From NCBI RefSeq assembly GCF_000720475.1, contig NZ_JOAP01000013.1, positions 61,775 through 125,774 of the forward strand: a stretch of DNA of 64,000 nucleotides, read 5' to 3'. Shown one piece after another: positions 7,389-18,032 of this stretch. The DNA is from Streptomyces aureocirculatus (GTDB lineage: Bacteria; Actinomycetota; Actinomycetes; Streptomycetales; Streptomycetaceae). Positions within the stretch are counted from its first letter, which is position 1. Each line of letters begins with the position of its first letter. The translations under genes were made by a program, and so were the position numbers. Under the pieces are notes generated by a model, which saw nothing but the letters and a program-made list of their open reading frames with translations, had not been told where the DNA came from and did no database searches.

Positions 7389-8081
7389 ATGGCTGCGACG
7401 ACAAAGATGACCAAGGCGACCGGGACGACCGGGACGACCGGGACGACCGGGACAACCGGGACACCCGGCGCACCCGGTACGACCGAGGCGATCGGAACGT
7501 CCGGTACGGCGCAGCGGCGCGGGCACGGCGCACGGGAACGCATCCTGGCCGCCGCCGCCCGCCTCTTCGCCTGCCAGGGGATCACCGCGACCGGCATGGA
7601 GCAGGTCGCCGAGGAGGCGCCGGTCTCCAAGCGCACGCTCTACGCCCACTTCCGGACCAAGAGCGATCTGGTGCTCGCCCACTTGCAGGCGCTCGCGTCG
7701 TCGGGGAACACCCTGGAGGGCGTGCTGACCCGCGCGGACCTCGATCCCCGGGAACGGATCCTGCGGCTGTTCGACCCGCCAGCCACCGATGCCACGGCCG
7801 TACGGGGGTGCCCGTTCATCGACGCCGCGGCGGAGTTCCCCGACCCGCGGAACCCGATCCACGTCTATGCCCGAGAGCAGAAACTGTTGATGGCGGAGCT
7901 GGTCACCGCGCTGGTCACCGAGCTCGGCTGCGCGGAACCCGGCGTGCTCGCCGAGCAGTTGGTGACCCTCGCGGACGGGGCGGCCAGCCGTGCCATGGTG
8001 TTGAACCAGGCGGACTACGGTCAGTACGCGCGGATGGCCGCGGAGATCCTCCTGGAACGGGCCCTGGCCGAGGCGACCTGA
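7389..8081 (+). CDS. TetR-family transcriptional regulator
   Basis: 230 residues. The HTH is at roughly residues 50-95 (RERILAAAARLFACQGITAT, then APVSKRTLYAHFRTKSDLV). The ligand domain contains GCPFIDAAAEFPDPRNP, as in regulators of the LmrA/YxaF-like group. Before the HTH lies a Thr/Gly repeat tail (GTTGTTGTTGTTG) encoded by 9-bp tandem units at about 7421-7462. No ribosome site precedes ATG, and a TATACT box 6 nt upstream supports leaderless translation. It should bind the two nearby operators and respond to a small molecule handled by the nitroreductase. Confidence 0.9.
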   Translation: MAATTKMTKATGTTGTTGTTGTTGTPGAPGTTEAIGTSGTAQRRGHGARERILAAAARLFACQGITATGMEQVAEEAPVSKRTLYAHFRTKSDLVLAHLQALASSGNTLEGVLTRADLDPRERILRLFDPPATDATAVRGCPFIDAAAEFPDPRNPIHVYAREQKLLMAELVTALVTELGCAEPGVLAEQLVTLADGAASRAMVLNQADYGQYARMAAEILLERALAEAT

Positions 8082-8166
8082 ACGACCTGGACGGCCCGGG
8101 TCGCGGGCGCCCGTGGACCCGGCGGTGGCCGAGCGTGGGCCCTGGGACGCGCCCCCCGGGATGAGG

Positions 8167-8590
8167 TCAGCCCGCGAACCCGCCGAAGTCCCGCGTGTCC
8201 ACGGCGCCTTGCGTGTCCACGGCACCTCGTACAAATCGCCGCAGCCGTGTACGTACCGCGTCGGGCTGTTCCATCCAGGGCTCGTGCCCCGCGCCTTCGA
8301 TCCGGGTCAGCGGAAGAGCGAGCCGGAGCGCGAGCGTGTCGAGCGCGGACATCGGACGGGGGTCCTCGGCCCCACCGAGAAGTTCCGTGCGGGCAGTTCC
8401 ACGCGTCGAGCAGCTCGGCGAGATCGTCGACGTGCCTGGCGAGCGAGTGGGTGCCCCGCCGGGAGCACGCTGCTCGTCAGATCTTCGGCGGAGCCCCCTG
8501 AAACTGCCGACCGTGACACCGGTACGCTCCCGACGCCGAGTCGGTCGAGGGTGCTCCGACTTCGATCCCCGTTCCCGGTGATCGCGAGCG
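8167..8590 (-). pseudogene. Alpha/beta-hydrolase remnant
   Basis: Pieces of an alpha/beta hydrolase in shifted frames. About 8400-8460 encodes HSLARHVDDLAELLDAW, the region after the oxyanion strand. A frame change follows near 8405. 8167-8395 then encodes ELLGGAEDPRPMSALDTLAL and IEGAGHEPWMEQPDAVRTRL, the end of the fold with the catalytic His. The nucleophile elbow and lid, about 100 residues, are absent. The gene is dead. Confidence 0.8.
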
Positions 8591-8596
8591 GCGAGG

Positions 8597-9298
8597 TCAC
8601 GGGGTGCGATAACCCCGGAAGGTCACAGCCACGTGGGTTTCGAAACCGAGCCGCTCATAGAGCGCGATGGCGCCGGAGTTCGCGTCGGCGACATGCAGGA
8701 ACGGCCGTTCGCCCCGGGACAGAACGCGTTCGGCCAGCGCGAGCACCAAGCGGCCCGCGTGGCCCTGGCCGCGTGCCTCAGGGGCAGTGCACACCGCACT
8801 GATCTCGGTCCAGCCCGGGGGGCGCAGCCGCTCGCCCGCCATCGCCACCAGGCTTCCTTGTACGCGTATACCGAGGTAGACGCCGAGTTCACAGGTGCGG
8901 GGCCCGAACGGCCCCGGCGCGGCCCGCGCGACGAGGTCGAGCATCTCGGGCACGTCGTCCGGGCCGAGATCCACTACCGCGGCGCCGGGTATCGACTCCG
9001 TGACATCGAGCGGGTGCCCGGCGGGCCAGATCATCTGTCGGCCCTCGAGTTCGAAGACCGGGTCCCAGTCCGGTGGCGGAACCGCCGGGTTGCTGAACAT
9101 GTCGGCGAAGCCGCCGCTGCCGAGCAACCGCGCCAGGTCGGACCAGTCGGCCGCGTCGGGCTTGGTCGGCAGCGCGCAGAAGGTCGCGACTCCCGGCAGA
9201 TACGTGGCTGCCTGCCCGAGCCGTCGGCCCAACTGCGCGTGCGGGCCGAGCAGGGACTCGGCCACAGGGTTGTCGATCGCGGCGATATCACTGTTCAC
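8597..9298 (-). CDS. GNAT N-acetyltransferase (FR47-like)
   Basis: 233 residues. The C-terminal half is a GNAT domain: LVAMAGERLRPPGWTEISAV, the acetyl-CoA loop CTAPEARGQGHAGRLV (R-x-x-G-x-G/A), and the closing AIALYERLGFETHVAVTFRG. The N-terminal half is an additional domain seen in FR47-like acetyltransferases. The acyl acceptor is unknown. The start ATG at 9298 is the first good one, but no strong ribosome site is visible. Confidence 0.88.
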   Translation of the reverse strand: MNSDIAAIDNPVAESLLGPHAQLGRRLGQAATYLPGVATFCALPTKPDAADWSDLARLLGSGGFADMFSNPAVPPPDWDPVFELEGRQMIWPAGHPLDVTESIPGAAVVDLGPDDVPEMLDLVARAAPGPFGPRTCELGVYLGIRVQGSLVAMAGERLRPPGWTEISAVCTAPEARGQGHAGRLVLALAERVLSRGERPFLHVADANSGAIALYERLGFETHVAVTFRGYRTP

Positions 9299-9433
9299 GC
9301 GCCTGATCTTTGCAGTACGGCGCTCCTCACCGGCATCGGGGTGGTCCGCTCAGCACCTGGGTAATCGGAGTTGGCCGCTCCGCTCACCGGTATCGGAACA
9401 AGCCGTCACGGGGTTCACAGGAACCGACAGGCT

Positions 9434-9853
9434 TCAGGGCTGCTGTCGCCGCCACTCCCGCGGAGCGCGGTCGGCCAGTTCCTCGTCCTCGTGCGTGAAG
9501 TCCGCCAGATCCATCCGCATGCCGTTGTGGAACGCCAGGATCTCCCCGTCCCGGACGACCTTGGTCTGGATCGCGTGCCACACGCCCGCCCGCGGCCCTT
9601 CGGGTACGGACAGGGTCGAGGTGGTGTGCAGCAGCAGAAGCCCGTCCGTGAGCTGACGGCTGTTCACATACTCGATGGTGAGCCGACTGCCGCGGTAGAT
9701 CGTGTCGAAGATCTTCTGGTGCTCTTCGGCGATCACCGCGCGGCCGTGCTGTATCCGGCCCACCACGTCCACGAAGTCGGCGTCCTGTGCGAAGTGCGCC
9801 GCCCACGCGGCCCCGTCCCCGGCGTTCCACGCGTGTGCCATTCCGGTGAGCAT
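9434..9853 (-). CDS. SnoaL-fold protein of the SgcJ/EcaC group
   Basis: 139 residues of the NTF2-like SgcJ/EcaC/YybH type: MAHAWNAGDGAAWAAHFAQD, then DFVDVVGRIQHGRAVIAEEH and MRMDLADFTHEDEELADRAP. A stop lies in frame just upstream, so ATG at 9853 is the start. Members are often annotated oxidoreductases because of enediyne-cluster relatives, but most have unknown activity. It is divergent from a TetR gene with an inverted repeat between them, so it is probably the TetR target. Confidence 0.82.
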   Translation of the reverse strand: MLTGMAHAWNAGDGAAWAAHFAQDADFVDVVGRIQHGRAVIAEEHQKIFDTIYRGSRLTIEYVNSRQLTDGLLLLHTTSTLSVPEGPRAGVWHAIQTKVVRDGEILAFHNGMRMDLADFTHEDEELADRAPREWRRQQP

Positions 9854-9900
9854 CTCGTCGATGGGCGTGGAGAGGTCATGACGTCATCACTCCCGCTAAC

Positions 9901-9937
9901 CTAGAACTGCGATCTATTAAATGGAACGACGTTCTAG
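9901..9937. promoter_or_regulatory. Palindromic operator between SnoaL-fold gene and TetR gene
   Basis: CTAGAAC (9901-9907) and GTTCTAG (9931-9937) are exact inverted copies 23 nt apart, and GAACGACGTTC (9924-9934) is itself a palindrome. The element sits between the two divergent starts, 13 nt upstream of the chosen TetR start codon. Confidence 0.7.
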
Positions 9938-9950
9938 TGAGGAGTCTACC

Positions 9951-10556
9951 TTGTCAGCGGACCTGCCCGGTGTCGTCCGGCTGCGCGACCGTCGCGAGGC
10001 GCTGACCCTGCGCGCGATCCTCGGCGCGGCCCGTGGGCTGTTCGCCGAGCGCGGCTACGCCCGTACGCCGATCCGGCTCATCGCCCAGGAGGCCGGTGTC
10101 GTACCGCAGACCATCTACGCGCACTTCGGCTCGAAGGCGGGTGTCCTCATCGGCCTCGTCGACCTGCTCGACGACGAAGCAGGAATTCCCGACCTGATCG
10201 CCGCCTCCGAGTCGGTCACGGACCCGGCCGAACTCCTCGGCACACTGGCCACCATCAGCCGCCAGGTCAGGGAGCGCTGCGGCGACATCGTCGCGATGCT
10301 CACCTCGGGTGCCGCGGTCGACCCCGACATCGCGGCGACGCAGGCCGAGGCGGGACGACGCCACCGCCTTGGCGTCGAAACAGTCGTCGACCGCATCCGG
10401 GCCTCAGGCCACCCGGTCGACCCGCGAGCCGCCGACATCGTGACCGCGCTGCTGAGCGCAGGCGTCCACGACAGTCTCGTCGCGGACGCCGGCTGGTCGC
10501 ACGACGACTACGAGGCGTGGCTCAAGCGCACCCTGGTCACGGCCGTCCTGGGGTAG
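9951..10556 (+). CDS. TetR-family transcriptional regulator
   Basis: 201 residues. The HTH spans about residues 15-60 (LRAILGAARGLFAERGYART, then VVPQTIYAHFGSKAGVL). The C-terminal ligand domain is ordinary in length. TTG at 9951 is preferred because GAGGAG lies 6 nt upstream; the earlier ATG at 9921 would place the coding sequence over the palindromic operator and has no ribosome site. It likely represses itself and the divergent SnoaL-fold gene. Confidence 0.88.
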   Translation: MSADLPGVVRLRDRREALTLRAILGAARGLFAERGYARTPIRLIAQEAGVVPQTIYAHFGSKAGVLIGLVDLLDDEAGIPDLIAASESVTDPAELLGTLATISRQVRERCGDIVAMLTSGAAVDPDIAATQAEAGRRHRLGVETVVDRIRASGHPVDPRAADIVTALLSAGVHDSLVADAGWSHDDYEAWLKRTLVTAVLG

Positions 10557-10614
10557 AGCGGTCCGGCAGGTTGGAGGGGGCGGGGTCCCCGAACAATCGG
10601 TTCTCGTCGGCTGT

Positions 10615-12559
<1,945 letters not shown>

Positions 12560-12560
12560 C

Positions 12561-12597
12561 CCGCGAGCAGATCCGCGAGCAGATCCCGCGAGCAGAG
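12561..12597. repeat. Threefold 12-bp tandem repeat after the MarR gene
   Basis: CCGCGAGCAGAT occurs three times nearly exactly, starting just after the MarR stop. Confidence 0.8.
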
Positions 12598-12688
12598 ACT
12601 GCCTGCCGGGGGAGGCGGCGCCCGGTGCCGACCGGGACCACCGTTTATTGGTTTGCCGCAGGTCAGCCCGGTCGGATAGGAAGCGTGC

Positions 12689-13231
12689 ATGCTTAAGGGA
12701 GACAAGGTCGGGCTCAGGGCCCGGTACGACGACGACATCCCGGTCCTGCGGACCGAGCTCTACGACGACGTGGTCAACGGCTCGCGGGCCGAAGGCCGGC
12801 CGTGGCGGCCGATCACGCCGGGTTCGAAGGACTCGCGGCTCGTGGTGGACGACAAGGTGGAAGAGGTCGTCCCGTTCTCCGTGGTGGAGCTGGAGAGCGG
12901 CACGCTGGTCGGTACCGCGACGCTGTGGGGCATAGACAACCACCACCGAAACGCGCACATCGGCCTCGGCCTGCTGCCATCGGCCCGGGGCAAGGGCTAC
13001 GGCACCGACGTGGTCGCGGTGCTGTGCCACTACGGCTTCGTCGTACGTGGCCTACAGCGGCTGCAGATCGAGACGCTGGCGGACAACGCCGCGATGCTGC
13101 GCTCCGCCGAGCGCAACGGCTTCGTCCGCGAGGGCGTGCTGCGCTCCTCGGCATGGGTCCTCGGCGAGTTCCTGGACGAGGTCCTGCTCGGGCTCCTCGC
13201 CGAGGACTGGAAGCCGGGCACAGAGGGTTAG
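12689..13231 (+). CDS. GNAT N-acetyltransferase of the RimJ/RimL type
   Basis: 180 residues beginning KGDKVGLRARYDDDIPVLRT, the usual RimJ/RimL-like opening. LVGTATLWGIDNHHRNAHIG and GLLPSARGKGYGTDVV contain the acetyl-CoA-binding R-G-K-G-Y-G loop, and LADNAAMLRSAERNGF is the typical helix before the last strand. A GGAAG ribosome site precedes ATG. Substrates in this family are N-terminal amino groups of proteins or small molecules. Confidence 0.88.
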   Translation: MLKGDKVGLRARYDDDIPVLRTELYDDVVNGSRAEGRPWRPITPGSKDSRLVVDDKVEEVVPFSVVELESGTLVGTATLWGIDNHHRNAHIGLGLLPSARGKGYGTDVVAVLCHYGFVVRGLQRLQIETLADNAAMLRSAERNGFVREGVLRSSAWVLGEFLDEVLLGLLAEDWKPGTEG

Positions 13232-13296
13232 GCTGCCGGCTGTCGTACACTCGGCGGGCTCCCGCGAGTGAGACCGGCCCGTCCGGCGGACCGCAG

Positions 13297-13337
13297 GCGG
13301 TGGCCGTGAAGAGATCAAGCGGTGGCCGTGAAGAGAT
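13297..13337. repeat. Twofold 22-bp tandem duplication before the ATP-grasp gene
   Basis: GCGGTGGCCGTGAAGAGAT is repeated exactly at a 22-nt interval, ending just upstream of the ribosome site of the ATP-grasp gene. Confidence 0.85.
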
Positions 13338-13348
13338 GAGGAGCCGGA

Positions 13349-14290
13349 GTGGACACAGCGCGCCGAGCCCTGTCGACCGCTCCGGCACTCGCCGATGTGT
13401 GGATGCTGGTGCGGCAGCGTCCGGCTGTGCTGCGACGGTCCACCCGCGAACTCGCCACGGCGCTCGCCGATGTCCACGGCCCCCGCTTCGCGGTCTGGCA
13501 CACCGACGAACTGCTCTTCGGCGTCCAGGGCGGGAGGCTGGTACTGCGCACCCTGGGCGGCGCGGATCTGCCCGCCCCCGCGGTGGTGTGTGTACGCCAG
13601 GTGGCAGGACCCATGCGCAGCGACCGCGAGGTCACCCTGCTCCGGCACCTCGAACGCATGGGCAGCACCCTCGTGAACACCCTGGACGCCCAGCTCAAGT
13701 CCCGCAACAAGGTATGGCAACTGCAGGAACTCGCCGTGGCCGGAGTGCCGGTGCCCGACACCCTCTCCTACGCCACCGCCCCGTTGGAAGGCGTCCTGCG
13801 CAGCCCCGACCTGGAAACGCCGTGCGTGGTGAAGTCCGTCAGCGGCGCCAAGGGCGGGCAGGTCTTCCTCGCCCCCGACACGCAGTTGCTGCGCGAAGTG
13901 GCCGGCAGCCTCGCACAAGAGGCGCCCTTCCTCTTCCAGGAGCACGTGGCCCCTTCGCACGGCCGCACCCTGCGCGTGATCGTCGTCGACGGCGAGCCCG
14001 TGAGCGCGGTCCTGCACACCTCCCACAACGGCACCCTCACCGCCAACATCGCCAAGGGCGGTACCGCCGACGTGTGCACGGGCCGCTATCCGGAGGCAGA
14101 CGAACTGGCCGTCCGCGCGGCACGCGCCCTCGGCCTCGACATCGCCGGAGTGGACCTGCTGTTCGCCGCCGACGACACCTACACCGTCTGCGAGGTGAAC
14201 GCCGTTCCGGGCTGGCGACCGGAGATGGCGGCTTCGATCACTCCCGCCATCACGGCGTGCGTTGCCCGAAGGATGGCTGCCCGTGACTGA
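13349..14290 (+). CDS. ATP-grasp ligase, RimK-like
   Basis: 313 residues. The ATP-grasp core runs from about residue 110: LDAQLKSRNKVWQLQELAVA, then TPCVVKSVSGAKGGQVF (ATP lysine and glycine loop), FLFQEHVAPSHGRTLRVIVV, and the metal-binding end GVDLLFAADDTYTVCEVNAV with the E-x-N motif. Such enzymes form amide bonds with amino acids such as glutamate; the acceptor is not evident. GTG at 13349 follows GGAG. The first 100 residues match no motif I know. The stop codon abuts an insertion-sequence remnant. Confidence 0.85.
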   Translation: MDTARRALSTAPALADVWMLVRQRPAVLRRSTRELATALADVHGPRFAVWHTDELLFGVQGGRLVLRTLGGADLPAPAVVCVRQVAGPMRSDREVTLLRHLERMGSTLVNTLDAQLKSRNKVWQLQELAVAGVPVPDTLSYATAPLEGVLRSPDLETPCVVKSVSGAKGGQVFLAPDTQLLREVAGSLAQEAPFLFQEHVAPSHGRTLRVIVVDGEPVSAVLHTSHNGTLTANIAKGGTADVCTGRYPEADELAVRAARALGLDIAGVDLLFAADDTYTVCEVNAVPGWRPEMAASITPAITACVARRMAARD

Positions 14291-14732
<442 letters not shown>

Positions 14733-14736
14733 CGCC

Positions 14737-16194
14737 TCAGTCCTCCGAGGGCCGCACGATCTGCCACTCCTGGTCGTCGGTGTTGGAGCAGGTGAAGAGG
14801 GTGAGGTGGGCGCCGTCGCCGCCGGTGCTGTAACCGGCCACGTCCAGACACTCGTTGTTGCTGGCGTAGTTGCGGATCCAGTACTCGCCGCTCTTCTGCT
14901 TGTCGAGCCACCACAGTTGGTTGTCGGCGGTCGTTCCGTCGCACTCGTACTCAAGGATCGGCGACCGGATGGGCTGCGCCCCGTAGTCCGGCAGGTCCAC
15001 GCACTTGCGGTCCTCGACGTTGCGGATCTGGAAGAGGGCCGAGCCGCCGGGGCCTCGTTTGCTGTACTTGACCTCCAGGTCCCACCGCTGGGGGCCGTCT
15101 TCGCTCTCGTCGCAGTTGGACTGCACCACCCGGCCCGCCGACTCGGAGTCGCTCGCCGGGAGGGACGCGCACATCTTGGTGGTCGCGTTGCGCAGCAGGA
15201 TGTTGGAGGCGGGAAGTACCTTCTTGGGCTTCTTCTTGGCCTGCGGGGACTCCTCGTCCCCACCGCCCCCGCCCCCGTCGTCCCCGCCTCCGCCGCCCTT
15301 CGCCTCGTCCGACGGGTCCGGCTCGGCGGGAGTGTCCTCATCGGGGGACTCCGGCTTCGCAGGCTTGTCGGAGGGCTGGGGCGGCTTCAGCGACGGCGAC
15401 GGCGACGGCGGCAGGGCGTTGGCGGCGGCTTGCGGCTGCTCACGGGCGCTGCTGCTGACCTTGGGTTTGTAGGCGATCCACAGCATGACGAAGGTGATGG
15501 CGAGCGCCAGGAAGACCCCGAGGAAGGTGGCGAGCCAGCGGGGCAGAAAAGTCCGCTGTACGTAGGTGCCCTCGACGTCGAGCGGTGTCACCCCCGACCG
15601 CTTCACCGCGAGGGTGTAAGGACGCTCCTGTTTGGACCCGAACCAGATGATCTCTCGTGGCCTCAGCGTGGCCTTCACGAACGCGGCACGGCCCGGTTCG
15701 ATCTGAATGTTGCTCGGGTGGATGTCGTACGAGAGCTGCTCGCTGTTGTCGCTGCCGCTCAGCGACGCGGTCACCTTGGTGTTGCCGAGGTTGTCGACGG
15801 CCAGCTTCGACCGCCCCCGAAAGCGGCCCTTCACGGTCGGCGGCACCAGTTCGGCCCGCACCTCGGTGAACGAGGTGATCGTCAGGTTCCCCTCGGGGAC
15901 GGTCACGGCCTCCGGATGCTCGGTGGGTGTGATGCGCACCGCGTAGGCGTTCGGACCGGCCGTCGCGTCGGGTGTGCGCGGCGGGGCGAGGGTGAGCTCC
16001 ACCGTTCCTGTCGTGCCCGGGTAGAGCCGTAGCGAGGGGGGCTCCACCGTGATCCACTGCGCGAGGGCGCCGACTGGCTCGAAGCGGTACTCGTCGACCA
16101 CGTCACCGGTGTTGCGCAGACGCAGTTGCACAGTTGTGCTGCTGCCGGGCTCCACCGTGGCCGATGCTGGTTCAAGAGAGGTCCAAAGGCTCAC
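14737..16194 (-). CDS. Membrane-anchored protein with Ig-like N-domain and C-terminal ricin-type lectin domain
   Basis: 485 residues. Residues 1-215 look like tandem beta-sandwich domains (TVEPGSSTTVQLRLRNTGDV, then LAVDNLGNTKVTASLSG), as in proteins often annotated hydrolytic in Streptomyces. One transmembrane helix follows at about 228-248 (WLATFLGVFLALAITFVMLW), then a Pro/Ser/Glu and Gly/Asp-rich linker, then a ricin B-type domain from about 345 (NILLRNATTKMCASLP, QSNCDESEDGPQRWDL, NQLWWLDKQ, CSNTDDQEWQIV). There is no signal peptide, so the lectin half is probably outside and the Ig-like half inside. GTG at 16194 is the start. It may bind glycans at the cell surface. Confidence 0.82.
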   Translation of the reverse strand: MSLWTSLEPASATVEPGSSTTVQLRLRNTGDVVDEYRFEPVGALAQWITVEPPSLRLYPGTTGTVELTLAPPRTPDATAGPNAYAVRITPTEHPEAVTVPEGNLTITSFTEVRAELVPPTVKGRFRGRSKLAVDNLGNTKVTASLSGSDNSEQLSYDIHPSNIQIEPGRAAFVKATLRPREIIWFGSKQERPYTLAVKRSGVTPLDVEGTYVQRTFLPRWLATFLGVFLALAITFVMLWIAYKPKVSSSAREQPQAAANALPPSPSPSLKPPQPSDKPAKPESPDEDTPAEPDPSDEAKGGGGGDDGGGGGGDEESPQAKKKPKKVLPASNILLRNATTKMCASLPASDSESAGRVVQSNCDESEDGPQRWDLEVKYSKRGPGGSALFQIRNVEDRKCVDLPDYGAQPIRSPILEYECDGTTADNQLWWLDKQKSGEYWIRNYASNNECLDVAGYSTGGDGAHLTLFTCSNTDDQEWQIVRPSED

Positions 16195-16419
16195 TGCTCG
16201 ACGCTAAGGCAGCGGCGGGCGGCCGACAGGAGCCTTAGAGGCAGACCGGTGTGCCCAGGCGGGCACGGGTGCCGCCCCGGAGGGCCCCCTGTCGTCGGCG
16301 CGGATGCGGCGGCCTTGCGCCTGCCCGCAGGCGTCCTGGCCTGCCCCCGCCGCCGCGGCCCGCCTCGGCGTCACGACTCGTACGCGTACGCGGCTGGTCG
16401 TGCGCCGTGTCTTTGCAGG

Positions 16420-16806
16420 TCAGCGCCCGGTCTGGCCGAATGCGTCGGTGTTGATGGGGCTGAGGTCGTCCGGTGTCATGTCCAGGACGTTGCCGTCGGG
16501 GAGGTCGACATCAAGGGCATCTTCGCCCGTGGGCTGGCGGGTGTCGGTCGTGGTGGCGGTGGTGTCGGTGCTCTTGGCGTTCTGGTTGAGCATCGGCAGC
16601 CTGAGGAGGTCGGTGAGCTTGGTCACGAGATCGGTGAGGCCGGTGAGGATCCCGCCGAGTCCGTCTGCGGGGTTGGGGGCGGGGTCGGCGGGCTGCTGGT
16701 GGGCGGTGGCCGGTGCGGCGGGGGCCGCGGCGGCCGTCGCGGTGGTGCCGAGAAAGGCGAGCGAGGCGATGAGCGCCGTCGCGGCGGCGCGGGGCAGAGC
16801 AGACAT
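16420..16806 (-). CDS. Small secreted protein of unknown function
   Basis: 128 residues with a clear signal peptide (MSALPRAAATALIASLAF, cleavage around ATAAAAP near residue 28). The mature part has an amphipathic stretch GGILTGLTDLVTKLTDLLRL and an acidic tail. ATG at 16806 follows AAAGG. No known domain. It stands alone, divergent from an ATPase-domain regulator. Confidence 0.75.
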   Translation of the reverse strand: MSALPRAAATALIASLAFLGTTATAAAAPAAPATAHQQPADPAPNPADGLGGILTGLTDLVTKLTDLLRLPMLNQNAKSTDTTATTTDTRQPTGEDALDVDLPDGNVLDMTPDDLSPINTDAFGQTGR

Positions 16807-16962
16807 GGCAGCGGTGCCTTTCAGTAGGGATCGTGTCCCTAAACAGGCTGTGCGCCACCCATCGCCCCGGCCACTCCGCGAGGGCCAGCCGGGTTTCCTG
16901 GCCGGAGGCCCTGGTACGGGGCCGGGGGCCCGCACGAGTGCCCGCACGCGGAGCAGTGGTCC

Positions 16963-17514
16963 ATGGCGAAACCAGTTCGCTCCGGAACCGGTGTCCCGGC
17001 GATTCGTGGGTATACGGTCCGCGTGAAACAGGACTGCTTGGGAAACAAGGCGGACCGCAGGTACGCGACGGTGGCCATCGACGATCGGGAGTCGCTGGTC
17101 GGCGACGTCCTCTCGGTGTCTGCGGCGTTCGAGGACAGCGAGGACATCGGCGCCGCCCGGGATCTGGCCCGGGGCTTCTTGACGGATGTGCAGGCCGTGC
17201 ACGGGCTTCCGGTGTCCGGCCGGGCGATGGGCACGGTGCAACTGGTGGTCAGCGAGCTGGTGACCAACGCCCGCAAATACGCTCCCGGACCGTGCCTGCT
17301 GACACTGGAGGTTCAGGACGGCGCCGTCGCGGTGACCGTGTGGGACAGCGGCACCGCCCTGCCCGCGATCCTGCCGCCGGATCCGGCCCGGGTCGGCCAG
17401 CACGGCCTTGAGATCGTCATCGCTGTCTGCGAGGGGTTCGCGGTGCACCGCGAACCGGTGGGCAAGCGCATCACCGCGGTGGTCGCCCTGACCGACGGTC
17501 CCGGCGGGGCGTGA
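16963..17514 (+). CDS. Anti-sigma-factor-like ATP-binding protein (HATPase_c_2, RsbW type)
   Basis: 183 residues. GTVQLVVSELVTNARKYA is the N-box (Asn binding Mg-ATP), VAVTVWDSGTALPAILPPDP the D-x-G box, and VGQHGLEIVIAVCEGFAVHR the G-box. This is the layout of the numerous Streptomyces RsbW-like kinases that sequester sigma factors or phosphorylate STAS proteins. ATG at 16963 with an upstream GGAG is used; a later GTG at 17022 is possible. No partner gene is adjacent. Confidence 0.85.
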   Translation: MAKPVRSGTGVPAIRGYTVRVKQDCLGNKADRRYATVAIDDRESLVGDVLSVSAAFEDSEDIGAARDLARGFLTDVQAVHGLPVSGRAMGTVQLVVSELVTNARKYAPGPCLLTLEVQDGAVAVTVWDSGTALPAILPPDPARVGQHGLEIVIAVCEGFAVHREPVGKRITAVVALTDGPGGA

Positions 17515-17610
17515 CTTCGGTCCCGGTGGGACGTGACTACAGTCCCGAGTCCCGGCGGGTGTGACTACGGCCCCGGGCAGGGCGTGACTGACGACTGCCT
17601 GTTGGGCCTC

Positions 17611-17643
17611 GTCGGCCGACCGGGCCTTCCCCGGTCGGCCGAC
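17611..17643. terminator. Bidirectional terminator hairpin
   Basis: GTCGGCCGACCGGG, loop CCTTC, and its exact complement. It lies between the convergent ATPase-domain gene and DUF5133 gene. Confidence 0.8.
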
Positions 17644-17652
17644 GGCCACAGG

Positions 17653-17880
17653 TCATGCGGCGAGGACGGAGTCGTCCTCGGTACGAGCGCCGGGAAGCCG
17701 GTGCCGGGCGGCGATGAGGGCGGCGTCGATGTCGCGGGTGCCCGTCGACACGCACAGCGTGTAGGCGACGTCGTCCATCCGCTGCCGGGCCTCCGCGGTG
17801 CCCTTCTCCGCGTGCAGGGCGCGCAGCGTCTCGTACTGCTCGACCAGGTTCTTGAGCACGGCCGGGTGTGCCATGAGCAT
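17653..17880 (-). CDS. DUF5133 protein
   Basis: 75 residues beginning MLMAHPAVLKNLVEQYETLR and containing DDVAYTLCVSTGTRDIDAAL, the typical DUF5133 pattern of streptomycetes. Mostly helical and cytoplasmic. GGGAGG precedes ATG at 17880. Function unknown; such genes are frequently found as single small transcription units. Confidence 0.88.
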   Translation of the reverse strand: MLMAHPAVLKNLVEQYETLRALHAEKGTAEARQRMDDVAYTLCVSTGTRDIDAALIAARHRLPGARTEDDSVLAA

Positions 17881-18032
17881 GGGGTGCCTCCCTCTCAGCC
17901 ACCGATCACAGGGGTTCATGCATCGCCCCTTGTGCCCCGGCCCACTGCCGACATTCCTAGCGTTTTCTGTGGCGTCGGCTACACGGGCTCGGGGCTCACC
18001 TCCGACCACGGCCACCGCGTGATCGTGCTGTC

